This document shows positions 1 to 12,512 of a stretch of DNA of 60,000 nt, in pieces (the stretch's first letter is position 1; every line of letters starts with the position of its first letter). The translations under genes and the position numbers were made by a program. The stretch is taken from positions 4,983,001-5,043,000 of the forward strand of contig NC_087073.1 in the NCBI RefSeq assembly GCF_026151205.1, in the 5' to 3' direction. The DNA is from Bolinopsis microptera (lineage: Eukaryota; Ctenophora; Tentaculata; Lobata; Bolinopsidae). A model generated the notes under the pieces. It did no database searches. It had not been told where the DNA came from and worked only from the letters and a program-made list of their open reading frames with translations.

Positions 1-129
1 TTAAATTGTCCGATTTTCCCCCCAAAATTGACAAGAATTTCCTTAATTTTGTTGATATTATATTATTTATAAACACATTATTGGAACGAATTTGATTTAA
101 AGCACCAAATTAACACCTTTCCATTTCAG

Positions 130-1206
130 CCTCCTACATGGACGATGCTTCTATTCGGAAACCTGTCAGATCTAAAGCAGGTTCGTGGTCTCGGTTTAGG
201 TTGCTATCTGGCGGACGGCGGTTATTATTTGTTTTTAGGTGTGATTCGTCACGTGTCTACGAGCCTATCAATGTTTTCGCGTGTATCAGGCTTTGCATCT
301 GGTTAAATACCTTATCAATATGACTTGTTCACGTTACAGGCTACTGGCCCCGTCTTTGAGTAATCTCCATCTCCACTATGCGCTTCAATTAAATATGGCC
401 CTATTCATTGTAATCTCACTAATTAGCCTAATCAGCATGTACTAATTAGCCTGCCCGTTTGTAGATGACGGGGTGGAAGTATCATGGAACAAGTATAAGA
501 GTGTTCGTCTTGCTCACGCAGGTGAATTGTTACCTTCATATTATCTTGAATCTAGTGGAGATGGAGTTTAAATTTAAGAAAGCATCGGCATTAAATAAAT
601 CACTTAAAATTGTTGAAATTAATAGGTTTAATAGCTTACATTTAAAGCTTACATTTACATTATAGCACACATCTCTAACTTATCTCCGTTGCCAGGCATG
701 AGGAGCAAATGGTCAGAAGATGAGGAAGACAAGGTTAAAATATCAGCGGGAAATGGAGCTAAGAAACGTTCTGATAGCAACACCCAGGAGTTCCCTTATC
801 CAAACGCTGTTGAACCGAAAGACGGTAAAAATTGTTATTTTTATATGCTTGTTGAGATTTATTTGCATGTTTGTAAAAATCAGTTTTGCGCTTTGAATCA
901 AGTCTGTAGTACGAGCATTCATGAAAAGGCCAAGCATTGTATTCGTTAAACCGCAAGCTCTCCATGAAGAAGTTTGTAACTGTATTTTTATTCCAATTAT
1001 TTATAACAGTTATTGCTTACTAGCATAGTTAAACTGTAGACTGTAGACGCCTGTCAAATTAATGTTATCGGCAGCAATAAACGTCGGTAATGGCGGGAAA
1101 GTAAGAAATTTGTTTTGACACGTGACGTCCTACATTCATAATCTTTTCAGGAAAATCAGATGCCTTACTGACAGAGTATAACAGTCCTAAAATAGATTTC
1201 TCTTGA
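130..1206 (+). CDS. 3' end of a multi-exon gene, four exons (partial at left edge)
   Basis: I read four exons: 130-180, 465-521, 696-824 and 1151-1206, ending in TGA. Each follows a pyrimidine-rich AG acceptor (for example the one ending at 1150). Donors follow at 181, 522 and 825; the first (GTTCGT) is weak. Every internal exon starts and ends in phase 1, so the frame is kept throughout. The visible 97 or so residues are hydrophilic and acidic/basic (SYMDDASIRK, then DDGVEVSWNK, then GMRSKWSEDEED, then GKSDALLTEYNSPKIDFS at the C-terminus). They show no membrane segment or catalytic motif. A run of symmetric phase-1 exons ending in a polar tail would fit the cytoplasmic tail of a receptor or adhesion protein, but that is inference. 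The start and main body lie outside the window. The product is not recognised. Confidence 0.6.
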
Positions 1207-2943
1207 CGAAGAATTCAGTTCTAAGGATTTCATCACAAGAGCAAGACTCGACCAACAGTGGAATGCGTCACAGACTTTTTATTTATTTCTATTTCGTCGG
1301 AAGCTGAACAATTTGTGGAATGTCACGAATTTTTGACAGAATTTATTGTTTGAAGCTGCGAGAACATATTTGTAACATCCACAATTCCACACTTAATACA
1401 CATTAAATAGGAGACTTCTGCTCCGATTGTTTTGCGCCGTTAAAGTTAAACTTCAATCAACGATTGATTTTCGCTTGTTTTGGTTAAAAGGGGATAGTTG
1501 TAACTTCTTCTTACTTTGACCGTTGATTTAAAAGGGTATCTTATTAATTTATACATGTTTAACTAAATTATTACTATAGCTACCAACACCAAGACATCGT
1601 CGTGTTTTTGAATTTTGTGTTCACGTTAACCCCTGCCGTTACTACATATAAATATAATATGCGTATGAGTAATGAGATTCGATGAATTTTAGTGGATTTC
1701 GATCCATTGAGACGTTTACTCTTTAATTATCTCCTTCGCACCACTCCTATAGTATTACCTTGAATGATAATTGTAATTTGGAAGCGAGATTTTTCATTTT
1801 ATCAAACTTTTTAATTCTCGATTTTCTTTTGTCAATGTCTTATCGTGGGAGCTGTTCACTTTAATTCACACCGTTAAGGATTTGGCACGAAAAAACGAAC
1901 TTTTACAGTTTCATTCCTTGTGAAATGTGAAGAACTCAATTTAAAAAACGTTTACAAATGCTGTAAGTAAACTATTAAGAGACAATAAAGAATCAAATTT
2001 ACAAAAACTGACCGCATTTTGCGTTCTTCGACTTAAACTTAAAGTCATACATAGAACTAGACGAATCATGTGATAGACGTTTAAAAAGTTCTACAAATTG
2101 GTCAATTTCTATTGCTGTAAAAGTACACGTGTGCTGTAATAGTACACGTGTGCTTCAACAGTCGTACAGTGCATGTGTGACGATAATTGGCGGGTTTTAA
2201 AACATGAGATGAAGATGTTGAGAGGCATAAAAACTATAAACGCTGTTGGCCCATAAAAACTCATGCTTCATAGTCATTAAAAATTCACGAAAGCTATGGC
2301 AATTTTTGTCCAAGTTTTACAACTGTCCCATTTATCGTCAATAATATCAGTATCACTGATAATACCCCTCCATACTCGAGCGTGCTAAATCACTCTACAG
2401 TCGATCTTCGAAATTGTTCTAAAAGGGTCCCCGACAGTTGAAACCAACTTCAATAGATTTATTTTCGGACGCTGATTCCGAATCACCCCCCATGACTAAG
2501 GGTTAAAATGCTCCCCTGACGAGATATTAGCGAAAAACTGTTTTGATCACGTGATATGACCGTATAAGGAAGTTAGTCTAATTTCTCGATAGGGTTAGGG
2601 TTTCAGCATATGCTTTTGTTAAGGTCAAGGATTGGGTTAGGGTTAGGGTTGGGATCAGATTAAAGGGTTAGGGTTTCGAATACTAATAGTCGTTCAGGAC
2701 CAGCTAGAGAACGGGTTGAAAAAGTCAGGTGACAGTCGAGTGTAGAGTGATTAATCATCATCCCTCCATACTGCCTCTGGCAAGCCAAAGTTCGTATACC
2801 AGTAGCAATAGTATAGTATAGCCACGATCACTGATTGTCGGTATTTCCTGTAGGATTATTCGGGACAACTACAACATTCCCGGCATAACCTGTGTGCATA
2901 TTCAATCTTATTCTGTCATAAGTACATTATCAGGTGCTAAAGT
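1207..2943. other. intergenic, repeat-bearing
   Basis: No supported gene. It holds a doublet of a 14-base unit containing CACGTG (about 2123-2155) and one copy of a dispersed repeat with TTAGGG-like tracts (2460-2680). Confidence 0.5.
2460..2680 (+). repeat. dispersed repeat family 1, copy 1, with TTAGGG-like tract
   Basis: The block starting GGACGCTGATTC and continuing with GAATCACCCC matches a second copy at 31942-32135, in the same order and ending in GGGTTAGGGTT-type sequence in both. A shorter match is seen at 54800-54845. The telomere-like motif sits in the 3' half of each long copy. This looks like an old dispersed repeat, not a telomere. Confidence 0.6.
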
Positions 2944-5011
2944 TCAAATGTTGGGTAATTGGTGGCCTGGAGGATGTTTCAGTTTATCCACCTTCATGAA
3001 AAGTTTACAAACCCTTTGTTCCACCATGATATCCCTGGCAGTATTTGCCATACTCAACCGTCTGTGTTCCTCAGGGTAAGGTTCAGTGACCGTGTTATTT
3101 CTGTTTTGTCTCAGGACGGACCAGAACCCGTTCTTTATAACACTGGTGTTGATACGATGTGAGGACCTGGGGTGACGGCCCGCTGACCTACTCATCTTGC
3201 TTGAGGAAATGTCGCCTCTCTTGTCGGACACTGTGCTGCAACTGCTGGCTCCAGCTGACCCTGGCTTTGGTCTGAGTTTCCCTGAAAAGGGTCTGTACAG
3301 TTCCTCCTCTTCGGACTCTGAGTCGGAGTGCAGTGAGTTTGATTCTATGGACATTTTGTTGAGCCGTTTGCCAAGCCATGCGTCCTTGATGTGAGGTGAT
3401 TTCCTGAGTTTTGTTGGCCTGGGTCGCTTGTTCCTCATGTCATTGTCAGCCGAACTCTGGAGTGCACTGGACGGAGCTGACCGGATCCTGAAATGAAGTT
3501 TTGTTAAAAACTTGGAAAGCTTTGGGAAAAGGGGTTCATGAAATTGTGTCTTAAGCATGAGCAGAAGTCAAATAAAATTGAAATAAATCTGGCATTTAAA
3601 ACCTTCTTAATTGTCTAATATTAATTTCGACACATTTTCCATAAATATAATTTACACTACTAAATATTACTCATTATTGCAAAATTTATCAACGGCAGCT
3701 ATAGAAATACTCCAGAACAACCGGACTTTTGAATTTGGTAGTTTTTTATAGTATAAACATAGCCTGCAAGTGGAAATAATGTTCCACTAAACGAAGTATT
3801 TTGTAACCCGCTTAAAAATTCCGTTGACTGAAACAGAGATAATCCGTAATACTTGGCTGTTAGAGATGATAAAAATGCGAACCATTGGCATATTATGCAC
3901 TAATTGCAGTTGCACTTGCTGAACCCTCGAGAATACGTATATTCAGCTTCAGAATTCAGAGCCCAAAAGTGCACAATTTATGATTTATAAAATCTACGTA
4001 CAAGTTTTTTTGTATTATTTCCAAATTTCCAAGCATCCTAATAGAGCAAACAATTTGTTTTTGATGGCACAATAAAAAATCAAACGCTTATTAATTCAGC
4101 AACAACGAATAAACGAGGCTAACACTTACAGCTAATAATCCATAAAAGTGTGCTTCAACAATAAAGATAACATAAAAAGAGTAAAAGTTCGTTTCACGTT
4201 TCCATACAATTTAAAATTGATAAAATACGATCGTCCACATAGTATTTCACTTTTATTTCACGCACGTATCTCACAGAGATTTATAAAAAACGTAAATATT
4301 ACGTTTCTCTCTCCTTAGTTACCTGGTAATTGCTCTACATTTGGTCATCGCTGATTGGTTGACGTTTCTAGTTCCTTCTGGAGACAGCTTTCTCTGCTCA
4401 TCGTGCAGAACACTCGTGGTTTTGTAGTCTAGGATAAAACCCATAGCCTCTTTGTATCTGATAACAAAGGGGCGTTTAAATTTATGTCCACTGATCACAG
4501 AAAAGGGGTCTGGAAGTGGTTGGGAAAAGGAAAATGTTAAGTATCGGGACAGTAGACCCTTGAAACTTTATGTCTGTAAATGGTAAAAAAGTAAATTTCC
4601 AGTTTTGAAATTGAGGGATCATTTACTTTACTCGCCTTCTGTCAAGATGATTCATCTCCTTATCATTCTCTTTAGGATTCCTTGTCTTGATGAACTCTTT
4701 CTCTCGGTTAATCGAAATCTGTACTCGTTTGTTCTAAGAAAATTGTACAATTTATAAGTCTGTCACTGGTTTAAAAAAATCTAATCTCCATCTTGATTAG
4801 AGAATCAACCTGTTAATTCCCAAAATGATCCCATCCACAAACCCATTAAAAGCTAACCCCTTACTTGGTTATTGAGGTAGGTAAGTTTTCTTTCCAGAAG
4901 TTTTTCCTCCTTCCTGTTGCTGAACCTCGCTCCTCGCCTGCTATCATCTAACTCTCTGAGTCTCACGCCTGTTCCTGACCTGTGGTCTACCACTGTGCCG
5001 TGTGAAGACAT
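2944..5011 (-). CDS. four-exon gene for a 321-residue charged, low-complexity protein of unknown function
   Basis: Minus-strand exons are 5011-4865 (ATG, MSSHGTVVDH), 4733-4627, 4490-4323 and 3487-2944 (stop). Phases match at all three junctions: 0, then 2 (AA+T), then 2 (AG+G). The third exon reads KFKRPFVIRYKEAMGFILDY and the last opens with IRSAPSSALQSS. The N-terminal 85 residues are rich in E, K and R and could form a coiled coil (NRKEEKLLERKLTYLNNQ). The middle is basic. The last exon has an acidic Ser/Glu patch (SDSESEEEELY), a Ser-rich stretch, and a better-ordered C-terminus (SMANTARDIMVEQRV, CKLFMKVDKL). No signal peptide, membrane segment or catalytic motif is seen. I do not recognise the family. 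The start is the first ATG after a possible AG acceptor just upstream, so a 5' untranslated exon is possible. Confidence 0.72.
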
Positions 5012-5079
5012 CCTGGTAACAACAACTATGCAGTGTAATATTGGTATGGTGGTATCAATGGGACCTGATATTAAATACA

Positions 5080-8000
5080 CATAATATTAATATGTAATAG
5101 AACTTTGACCACATTAAGTTATATGTTTAAGTTGGAGCCGTAGTATGTGACCACTAAAAATTGCACATGCGCTGATCTGAGCATGTTTTGAAAATTCAAA
5201 GCTATGACCGATCAAAGCGGATGTAATGATAAAATAATCTGACCAGCAACGGTTTTTAATGGAGCTGTCGAAGAAAACATCATTTAAAACCTATATATTT
5301 TAAACCTTGAAGTATGAGTCAACAGATTTTGCTTCAAGTTCATAAGCAACATTATAAAATACCGCAAATTCAGGTGTCGAGGTATCATCAAAGTGTGTAA
5401 TTGATATCACAGCAGCTGCAAGGATTGCATCACAACAAAATTAGCAATTCATTAGAATTGTGCTACTGTCAACTATATATTATATATGTTTCCTTTTGCA
5501 TTTGACCTCATAAAATTTGCAATTGACAACAATAAATGTTATGCAGAAATTGCATAACATCATATTCATGTTATGCTGACTAAAAGTAAACGGAATCTGA
5601 TGACGTTATTTGTGTGTTGTGATGACATTGACAAAGCAAACGGCAAATAATTGCAAGAAATCGCAGAGGACACAACACAAAGTCAGAAAGATCATTTCCA
5701 CAGAAAGAGTCGTGATCCCTCGTAAAACCACCGCATCTGTGACCACCAACAATTTTAATCTTTCATTGCTTTAAATTCATGGCACCTCAAGAACGCATAG
5801 TGGTCAAAAGATTGGATATTCATATTGCTATCAACGTTTATGGCGGTCAACTATAAAACGGCAGAACGAATAATTTTAGTAGGCACATCATTTAAATTAT
5901 AGACAAAAATCGTTTAACTTTTGTTTACTGTCTGGCTCGACAAAGCAATTGAAAGTGGATCAAAGTTCGGCGGTAATATTATCAAAACTAAACTATCCCT
6001 CCTTTTTTATAAAACAATCCCTCCTTGTTACTCCTAACCTAGTTCACAGAATTTAAATTCGTCGGAAAACAGCCAAACCATTTTCGTGACTAATAATAAT
6101 GCGGAGCAATACGTCTGAATACGATCTGAGGTTTTGCATTAGATTGACTCAGCAATTTCTGGTTGACTAAATCGGCAACATGACCGCTGAGTTACGACCG
6201 CTGAGTTGGTAAACTCAGACAACCACAGACCACTCACAAGCTGGTCACTGACACTACTGCGTCATGGAAACGAACTTGCAGAGTGCTGTCTGTTTGGTTA
6301 CCATGGCGATATGTTAAGTAACCATGGTGGTCATACTAATAGGTCCTTGCTAAATGTTTATTTTTCCCGTAAAAACTTTCATTAGTTGATTGGATGGAGG
6401 GACTGTGTTTACTATAACTAAGCCAGTTTGTAACGTCACCACCACAATCGTCACCTAGTTTTGTTACTATAGAGATACAGAAACTGATTAAATTTTTGAG
6501 GATTTCACACGGTACGTCATAGACATAACAACGAGTCTTGGTTATAATCATATGGACCAAGTTGCACCGTGCTTCGCTTCATTGTATCTCACAATTTGAC
6601 GACTATTGGTTGCGTCATCAGTATGATTTTATACTCAGGATTAGCGGTACGACGTATTTACTTTAAGTTAAATATATTTAAGTATTATTCATGGCCATGC
6701 CGAAGACATAAGTAAGGACTAAGAATGACGAAGAGTCAGGAGGCCCAACTGCATACCAACCTTGGAATTATAAATATAAGTATAACATCGCAGTGCCAGT
6801 TGATCAGTATACAAAATTACTAGAGAAGTCCTAGTCCCTGACTAATTGTAATTCAAGTCAACTCCTCAAATAGGACTACAGTCTGATGCTGATATTATAT
6901 CTCTAATTATTTTATGTGAACATTTTAAGATTTACTTTAGTACAGTTAGATCAGAGTAAATAATATCTGAATTCTGACATGACTCATTCTATGTTTTTGT
7001 TTTTAAGTCGTTCCATAAATATTGTTGGTGAAACTTAAAAGGATAAACAACTTTTTCTGTTATAAAACATATGCTTGTTATATCAAGACTAAACAAATTC
7101 AGTTAAAACTAAAATGACGTGATCGTTTATTTCACACCCGAAATTCACAAACATCCGAGCTAAAAACAAACACGTAACAAAGCATGAAAGTACAGCATGA
7201 AAGTACACCTGAACTGTGAAGCTACCACTACCAGCAATTAGCAAACTTCTTGTTCGTCATTTAAAAAATCATTAAAATATTTTAAACGTTGCACGTGCCA
7301 GGTCTCAAGCATCTCAGAAAAGAAAGACGACTAGTAAAACGTGCTTCAACTGCAGACTCCTCAAGCTTCTACGTCACGTGACCTCTTCTAGAGTGTTGAG
7401 CCGCCTTTCATATCAACAGAGCATAATAATCCAAAATGGTAACATGTTATTTCGTGAATTTCGTCGTGCGCCTCATCGTATAGGTTGGAATCAAATGAAA
7501 ACTTGAAACTGCAGTGGATGATTTTGTTTAATTTATCAAGGTGTGTTATTTTTAATAATCAATGATATTATCTAAAGTCAAACACCAGATTCAATGTCTG
7601 TGATGTCGAGTGAACATTGCATGTAACAAGCACTGCATTGAAATAACTATATTTAACTGTGAACAATTATATAAAACTAGCAGGAACCTGTCTAACCCTA
7701 AACTACTAAAGTGCAGTGGTACCAAGAGACAACAATATTTATTTATTTTGCGATTTTGATACCACTTTGGGGTTTAAATTTTGGGACCTAACGTTTTTGT
7801 TCCTTGGTAAGTTTTCATTTCTTCATAGTTAGCACCTAAAGTCCTACTTTCCAGGTAGTTGGGGGGCTGGTTGTGATCGCCTACATTGGCATCATCAGGC
7901 TTTATTTACATAAACATTCAACATTCAACATCACTATCACTATATTCAAAGGTAACAATATAAAAGTAGATCTAGATGACCGACGCGACAACAGAGTTTG

Positions 8001-8680
8001 GTACAATGCATTATTTAGCCAAACGTGTTTGTACAATTGAAGAGACGACGAGATTAACGAGAAGGTATATTATTGATTATAGATCAGGGCCACCGTAAGC
8101 AGGCAGCAACCAATACAATCGACCCCCTCCACAACTACCACAGACGTGAGCCACAAGACGTGGCTGCTGAAGTATTGATTACTAACTGCGCGCAGCACAC
8201 GTGCACTTACTAGTAGTCTGTTCACGTGACTCAACTGATTTGTAATTCTACTAATTTCATGTCACCTGACCAGCTACTTTGTTATAGTTATACTTATAGA
8301 AACGCCACGTTTACTTGTTACTAGCTGTCATCCCCGATATGTGTATGTGCATATTGTGCAGAGCTATTGAAAATTCTTCAATCTTCATGAGTAACCTTTA
8401 TTTTTGGCGAAAGTTTGGCAACTGAAAAGTGATAGACAAGAATGAAAAGGTTGTTAAACTTTAAATTAAATGCAATATTAATGAATTTCAAAATTAAATA
8501 TTCGTGAATTGAAACTTTTCGCAATTCAGTGGCCATCACCTCTCCTCATTTTTCTTCTCTTCCCTCAATTATTCTGATTCTTAACTCTCATAATTATGCC
8601 TTCTGGACGAGTAGAACTTGAAGGTGATAGGCCACATGTCATTATTTTTGTCGTAGAGTTAGCAGTTTTTTTTCAAACTT
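5080..8680. other. intergenic, no gene seen
   Basis: AT-rich sequence with short shadow ORFs only. CACGTG-type sites occur near 7375 and 8225. A direct duplication containing GCATGAAAGTACA lies near 7184-7206. Confidence 0.4.
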
Positions 8681-8687
8681 TTGGTAG

Positions 8688-9176
8688 TCATGACACCGAC
8701 ATGGACATATCCATACCCCTCTGTCCGAACTTGTCGCTGAAGATGTTCTGAAACTCGATGTCAATATCTTCTCTGTCACTCTTAGTCTTGATCTTTCTTG
8801 GTCTTCTTTGCCTCGGGACGACGCGTTTCTTCTTTCCTTTCTTCCCTTTCTTGTTGTCCCTGCAAATCCGTTGGTTCACATTTCAGGGTAAGGGGTACCA
8901 AACTCCTAAGATATTCTAACGAATTCAAAGCAAATAAGAAGAAAAAATGTACCACTTTTTTGCATCTACTCACTTGCAAACACAGTAAATTCCGATAAAG
9001 ATGAGGATGAATGCCCCCAGAAGAATGTAATACACGTAATGAGTAAGAATATTTCGGATAACTTGTTGATCCGTTAACTGCTCGGTAACTGTTTTCTGGC
9101 TGATGGTGACGATATCTTTATTAGGTGGTTCGGCTGCTAACTCCTCGTATTCTTGGAGTGACCGGTATATTCTCAT
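8688..9176 (-). CDS. small single-pass membrane protein, 124 residues, two exons
   Basis: Exon 1 is 9176-8974 (ATG, MRIYRSLQEYEE) with a GTGAGT donor. Exon 2 is 8859-8688 after the acceptor ATTTGCAG. The junction is phase 2 (AA+G = Lys). Residues 1-45 are polar. About 46-66 form one strongly hydrophobic helix (YVYYILLGAFILIFIGIYCV), followed at once by a dense basic cluster (KDNKKGKKGKKKR) and an acidic/polar C-terminus ending MSMSVS. With no signal peptide and positive residues after the helix, the basic tail is probably cytosolic. That suggests a type III or signal-anchor protein with the polar N-terminus outside, although a tail-anchor-like placement is not excluded. The family is not recognised. 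Confidence 0.7.
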
Positions 9177-9199
9177 GGTCTGAGGATAGCTTCTGGTTA

Positions 9200-9911
9200 A
9201 AGTGATGCAAGATGGTGGATTTGGAATGTTTTATATTTATCAAACTAAAAGTAAATCTTAAAATCCTGTGAATGTTCGTTTATTGTTGATAGTTAAGGTA
9301 ACCGGTCAGAATCGCCAAGCCGGCAATAAACTTTGAAGTTTCATGCTCCATTACTTTTTGAAAATCACCGATCCAAAATGTGAAAATGCACAGCTGCCTT
9401 CTGGATAAATAAACTGACCGTCGAAAACTCAAAAAAACAGGATTTACCAAAAGAAACAGCTAATTTAATAACTATGGAATGAGAAGTAACATGACTCAAG
9501 AAACGTAAAACTAGAGAGTAGACTAGAAGGAAGAGAATTTGTCGCTGAAGCGATAAAAGTGCTTCCTATAGATATATTAATATTATACACGAATACAACA
9601 CGCCTGAAATTAGAGATGATCTCGTTGTAGGAAAGTAAACACGCGTCTAAGTAATTGTTAAGGTTGCAAAAATGCAGCAAAATATTCATAGGTTAATGAT
9701 AATGCATGTTCTAGATTTATAAGTCACGGTGACTAATCGGCTGCTAATTTAAAACAGGAACTTCAAATCTTAAAGAAAGGTGTAAGACTGAGATGCATAA
9801 TTTTTTACAATTCTGAATTCCTCAATTAGGACTATAGCACACTACGAAACCTTCAGGATCACACACAAAATGAACAATAGAAGTAATAGCATACCTAAAC
9901 GGACTGGAGAG

Positions 9912-9951
<40 letters not shown>

Positions 9952-10479
9952 ACACCGTACAATGTAATGCTATAAGAACTCCAGCTGCTAGATCTAAGGG
10001 AGGATCATGTTACATACGAACCCGCTGTCACGAACACACACATATATATGATACTCCATTATTAGTTATTACACCCCTAACAATGGTTGTGATAGGATCC
10101 TGTTTCAGCTGCTGTCTCTCGCCCGTCCAATTCCATTTCTGATCGACCACGTCTCATCTGATCAGGACATTGGCAAAACGAGACTCCTTATTGTTCCTGA
10201 AACGGGATCTATATGTTAGTGTGATCATGTTGCTAAAAGTAAAACGGGTTCTAATTCTATGAATAACTCATAAAAAACGGGTCCTTTGTACAATATTGCA
10301 CTCTTGGTCTTCTTCATGACTAATGTGAACAGTAACACTTTTCGGGATCACTGTGCTTGAAGTGCACCCTAGTGCTCACACTGTGCTCAGTGCACACTGT
10401 ACACTATACCTACAGTAATTACAGGTACCGGATATTTTGCCCCTTTACATTACGAATATCTTAATCTTTTATCTTACAG
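9200..10479. other. intergenic with a TC microsatellite
   Basis: No supported gene. A pure (TC)n tract of about 36 bases runs from 9914 to 9949. Confidence 0.5.
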
Positions 10480-10716
10480 TGCACATTTGCTGACAATATA
10501 CGCAGCGACCGGTATGTTTCCACAGTATTAAGCGACATCGCAGCTGTATGTAATACCTTGTCCGTTCAAAACAGCATCAACCGTCAGAACTGACATTTTA
10601 CTGTTACTGGCAAGATCGAAAGTACCCTCGACAATCTTAAAGTCGTACCTCCTGACCAGACTAACTGTGCCATTTGCACTTGTATTGGTTCGTCAAGAGT
10701 TCTATATAATTTATAG
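10480..10716 (+). pseudogene. possible exon remnant, one in-frame stop
   Basis: Directly after an acceptor-like TTATCTTACAG there are 79 codons in one frame, broken only by TGA at 10591-10593 and closed by TAG at 10714. The reading (CTFADNIRSDRYVSTVLSDI, then TVTGKIESTLDNLK, then NCAICTCIGSS) looks protein-like and has a clustered Cys-x2-Cys-x-Cys. No neighbouring exons were found. It may be a decayed exon or chance. The family is not recognised. Confidence 0.3.
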
Positions 10717-11199
10717 CCCCAAGTAAATTTAGCTGCACTTGGATACTTGTAAGGACGGTAACCGTGATCTGATGTTAAATATCCGTACCGTTACACTGTG
10801 TCGATTCTCCGTATTTGTTTGAGGCTCCACTCTAGCTAAAACTAAAACTAAACGAAGAAGGAAAAACACATTTTCAAGCAAACAAGGTAGGGATATTATA
10901 CAGGGCCTGTAGACCAGTTACGACACGAGAGTTTTACGAGGTCTGAGTTCTGACTCTGAGTCACTGACTTGACGACAGTCCAATTGTTTTAAGAGTGATT
11001 CATGGTGAAGCTTTAAGAATTGCATTAAACTTTAATCACAATATTAATCATGCAGTTTCAATCACAACGACCGGAATCCGGATTCGGTCTTATTCTAGGA
11101 ATATTTTTGGGTTATCGTGTCATGCGCGAATTGGAGTATGGACCATGGAATGATAACTACAGTTGCAGCTAATTGAACAATTAAGAGACAGTACTTTTA

Positions 11200-12120
11200 G
11201 GGACGTCGGGGTAAATATACCGACATAATGGTAAATATATTAACGGCTGTTCGGAACGGTGCCAGTAAATATCACCTTTAGCGGGGTGTTAGTTTTTTAG
11301 AACTTTATGGCCATGGTTTAAATTATTTTGAAACCTGATCAGAAGGACCGAGATGAAATAAAACGTGTGACTGCAAATCAATACCGTTGGGAATACAGAA
11401 AAAAAAATTCTTAATAATAGAATAGAAATGTTTTTGGTCGTCATAAACAGAAACAGTACTCAAATTAAAGTAAAAAAGCGTTCTTCTTTGGAGGTTAATA
11501 GAAATATAATTGACTGGAGCTGGTTGAGTCTTGTAACGAATCTCAGTTCAGTAACGGACTGAATAAATATCAAAGCAACCCTAGTTTTAAAGCACTCCAG
11601 CTAGTCCGTGGAAACCTGAACATCTTCACCGCCCAAAACTTGGGACTTTTGTTATCAACTTATAGTGTTTTATCTTAATTGCCTTAAGTTTTTTTGATAA
11701 CATGCATAAAACGTAGTACCAAAAACGTTACATTAACCTTTAACAGCTAACTCATTTCCAACGTTGGTGATGTATAAAGGTTTAATAAACTTGTAAACAA
11801 CGTTACAAACCCAAGGCCAACGTTGCAAAGTGTAAATTCCAACCTTAATACAACGTTTATCCAACGAGCTTTGCCGGCTGGGAATTGCAGGTGCAAAATT
11901 AGGGGGCTAATGGACGATGGCTTGCGAAGTGCAAAAAATATGAATTATGCATTAGTCCGACTGACTATTACATGAACTTGAATTAAACTTAAGCCTCTTC
12001 AGGGAGAATAGCCTTGGCGAAGGTTCACACTAGTACCTCGCATGTTGGATATAAAGAAGCAATCTCACGACTTGAAAAGTTGAGTCCAGAAAATTGTCTT
12101 GTCCTGGTGGGTGATTTATC
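11200..12120 (-). pseudogene. decayed copy D of the duplicated secreted-protein gene
   Basis: On the minus strand, 12120-11320 matches the upstream region of copies A, B and C, including the block around 11990-12040 that corresponds to GGCTATTCTCCCTGAAG in copy B. The start-codon region is at 11314, but the reading beyond it has diverged and stops quickly. A short match to exon 2 (GCACCGTTCCG on the minus strand) remains near 11250. No open reading survives. Confidence 0.6.
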
Positions 12121-12512
12121 AATAACGATAGCACAGCTGTTAGTGTTATCTAAATTAATATTTATTTAATATTGCTCCGTTTCCACACAGTCTACATATG
12201 TTTCACTTTTTATTCAATCCTTTATCGATTAAGATAAGAAATAAAACTCGGAAAGTTTCTAAGTTGTTCCTACAGGAAACAAACAAAATTTAATATCCAT
12301 TATTTTATAATTATAAACCATTTTAAATTATTTTTAATCATTCAATGTTTGAAAATTCATAAATTTATCAAACCGTGTGCCAAATAAATCCCGAAACCGC
12401 AGGCTTTAAAATGAAATTTAACGTTCGGTTTAATAAATAAACAGATCTTAAAGAAGTCGGAAAATCGTAAACGTCCCATTAATAGACATTATGTTCATCT
12501 GTGAAAATGTTT

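Noticed and set aside
2590-2680. Interstitial telomere
   Set aside because: The TTAGGG-like tract is short and degenerate and recurs as part of a dispersed repeat.
2894-3394. Plus-strand frames over the 2944-3487 exon
   Set aside because: Antisense shadows of the minus-strand four-exon gene, whose splice phases agree.
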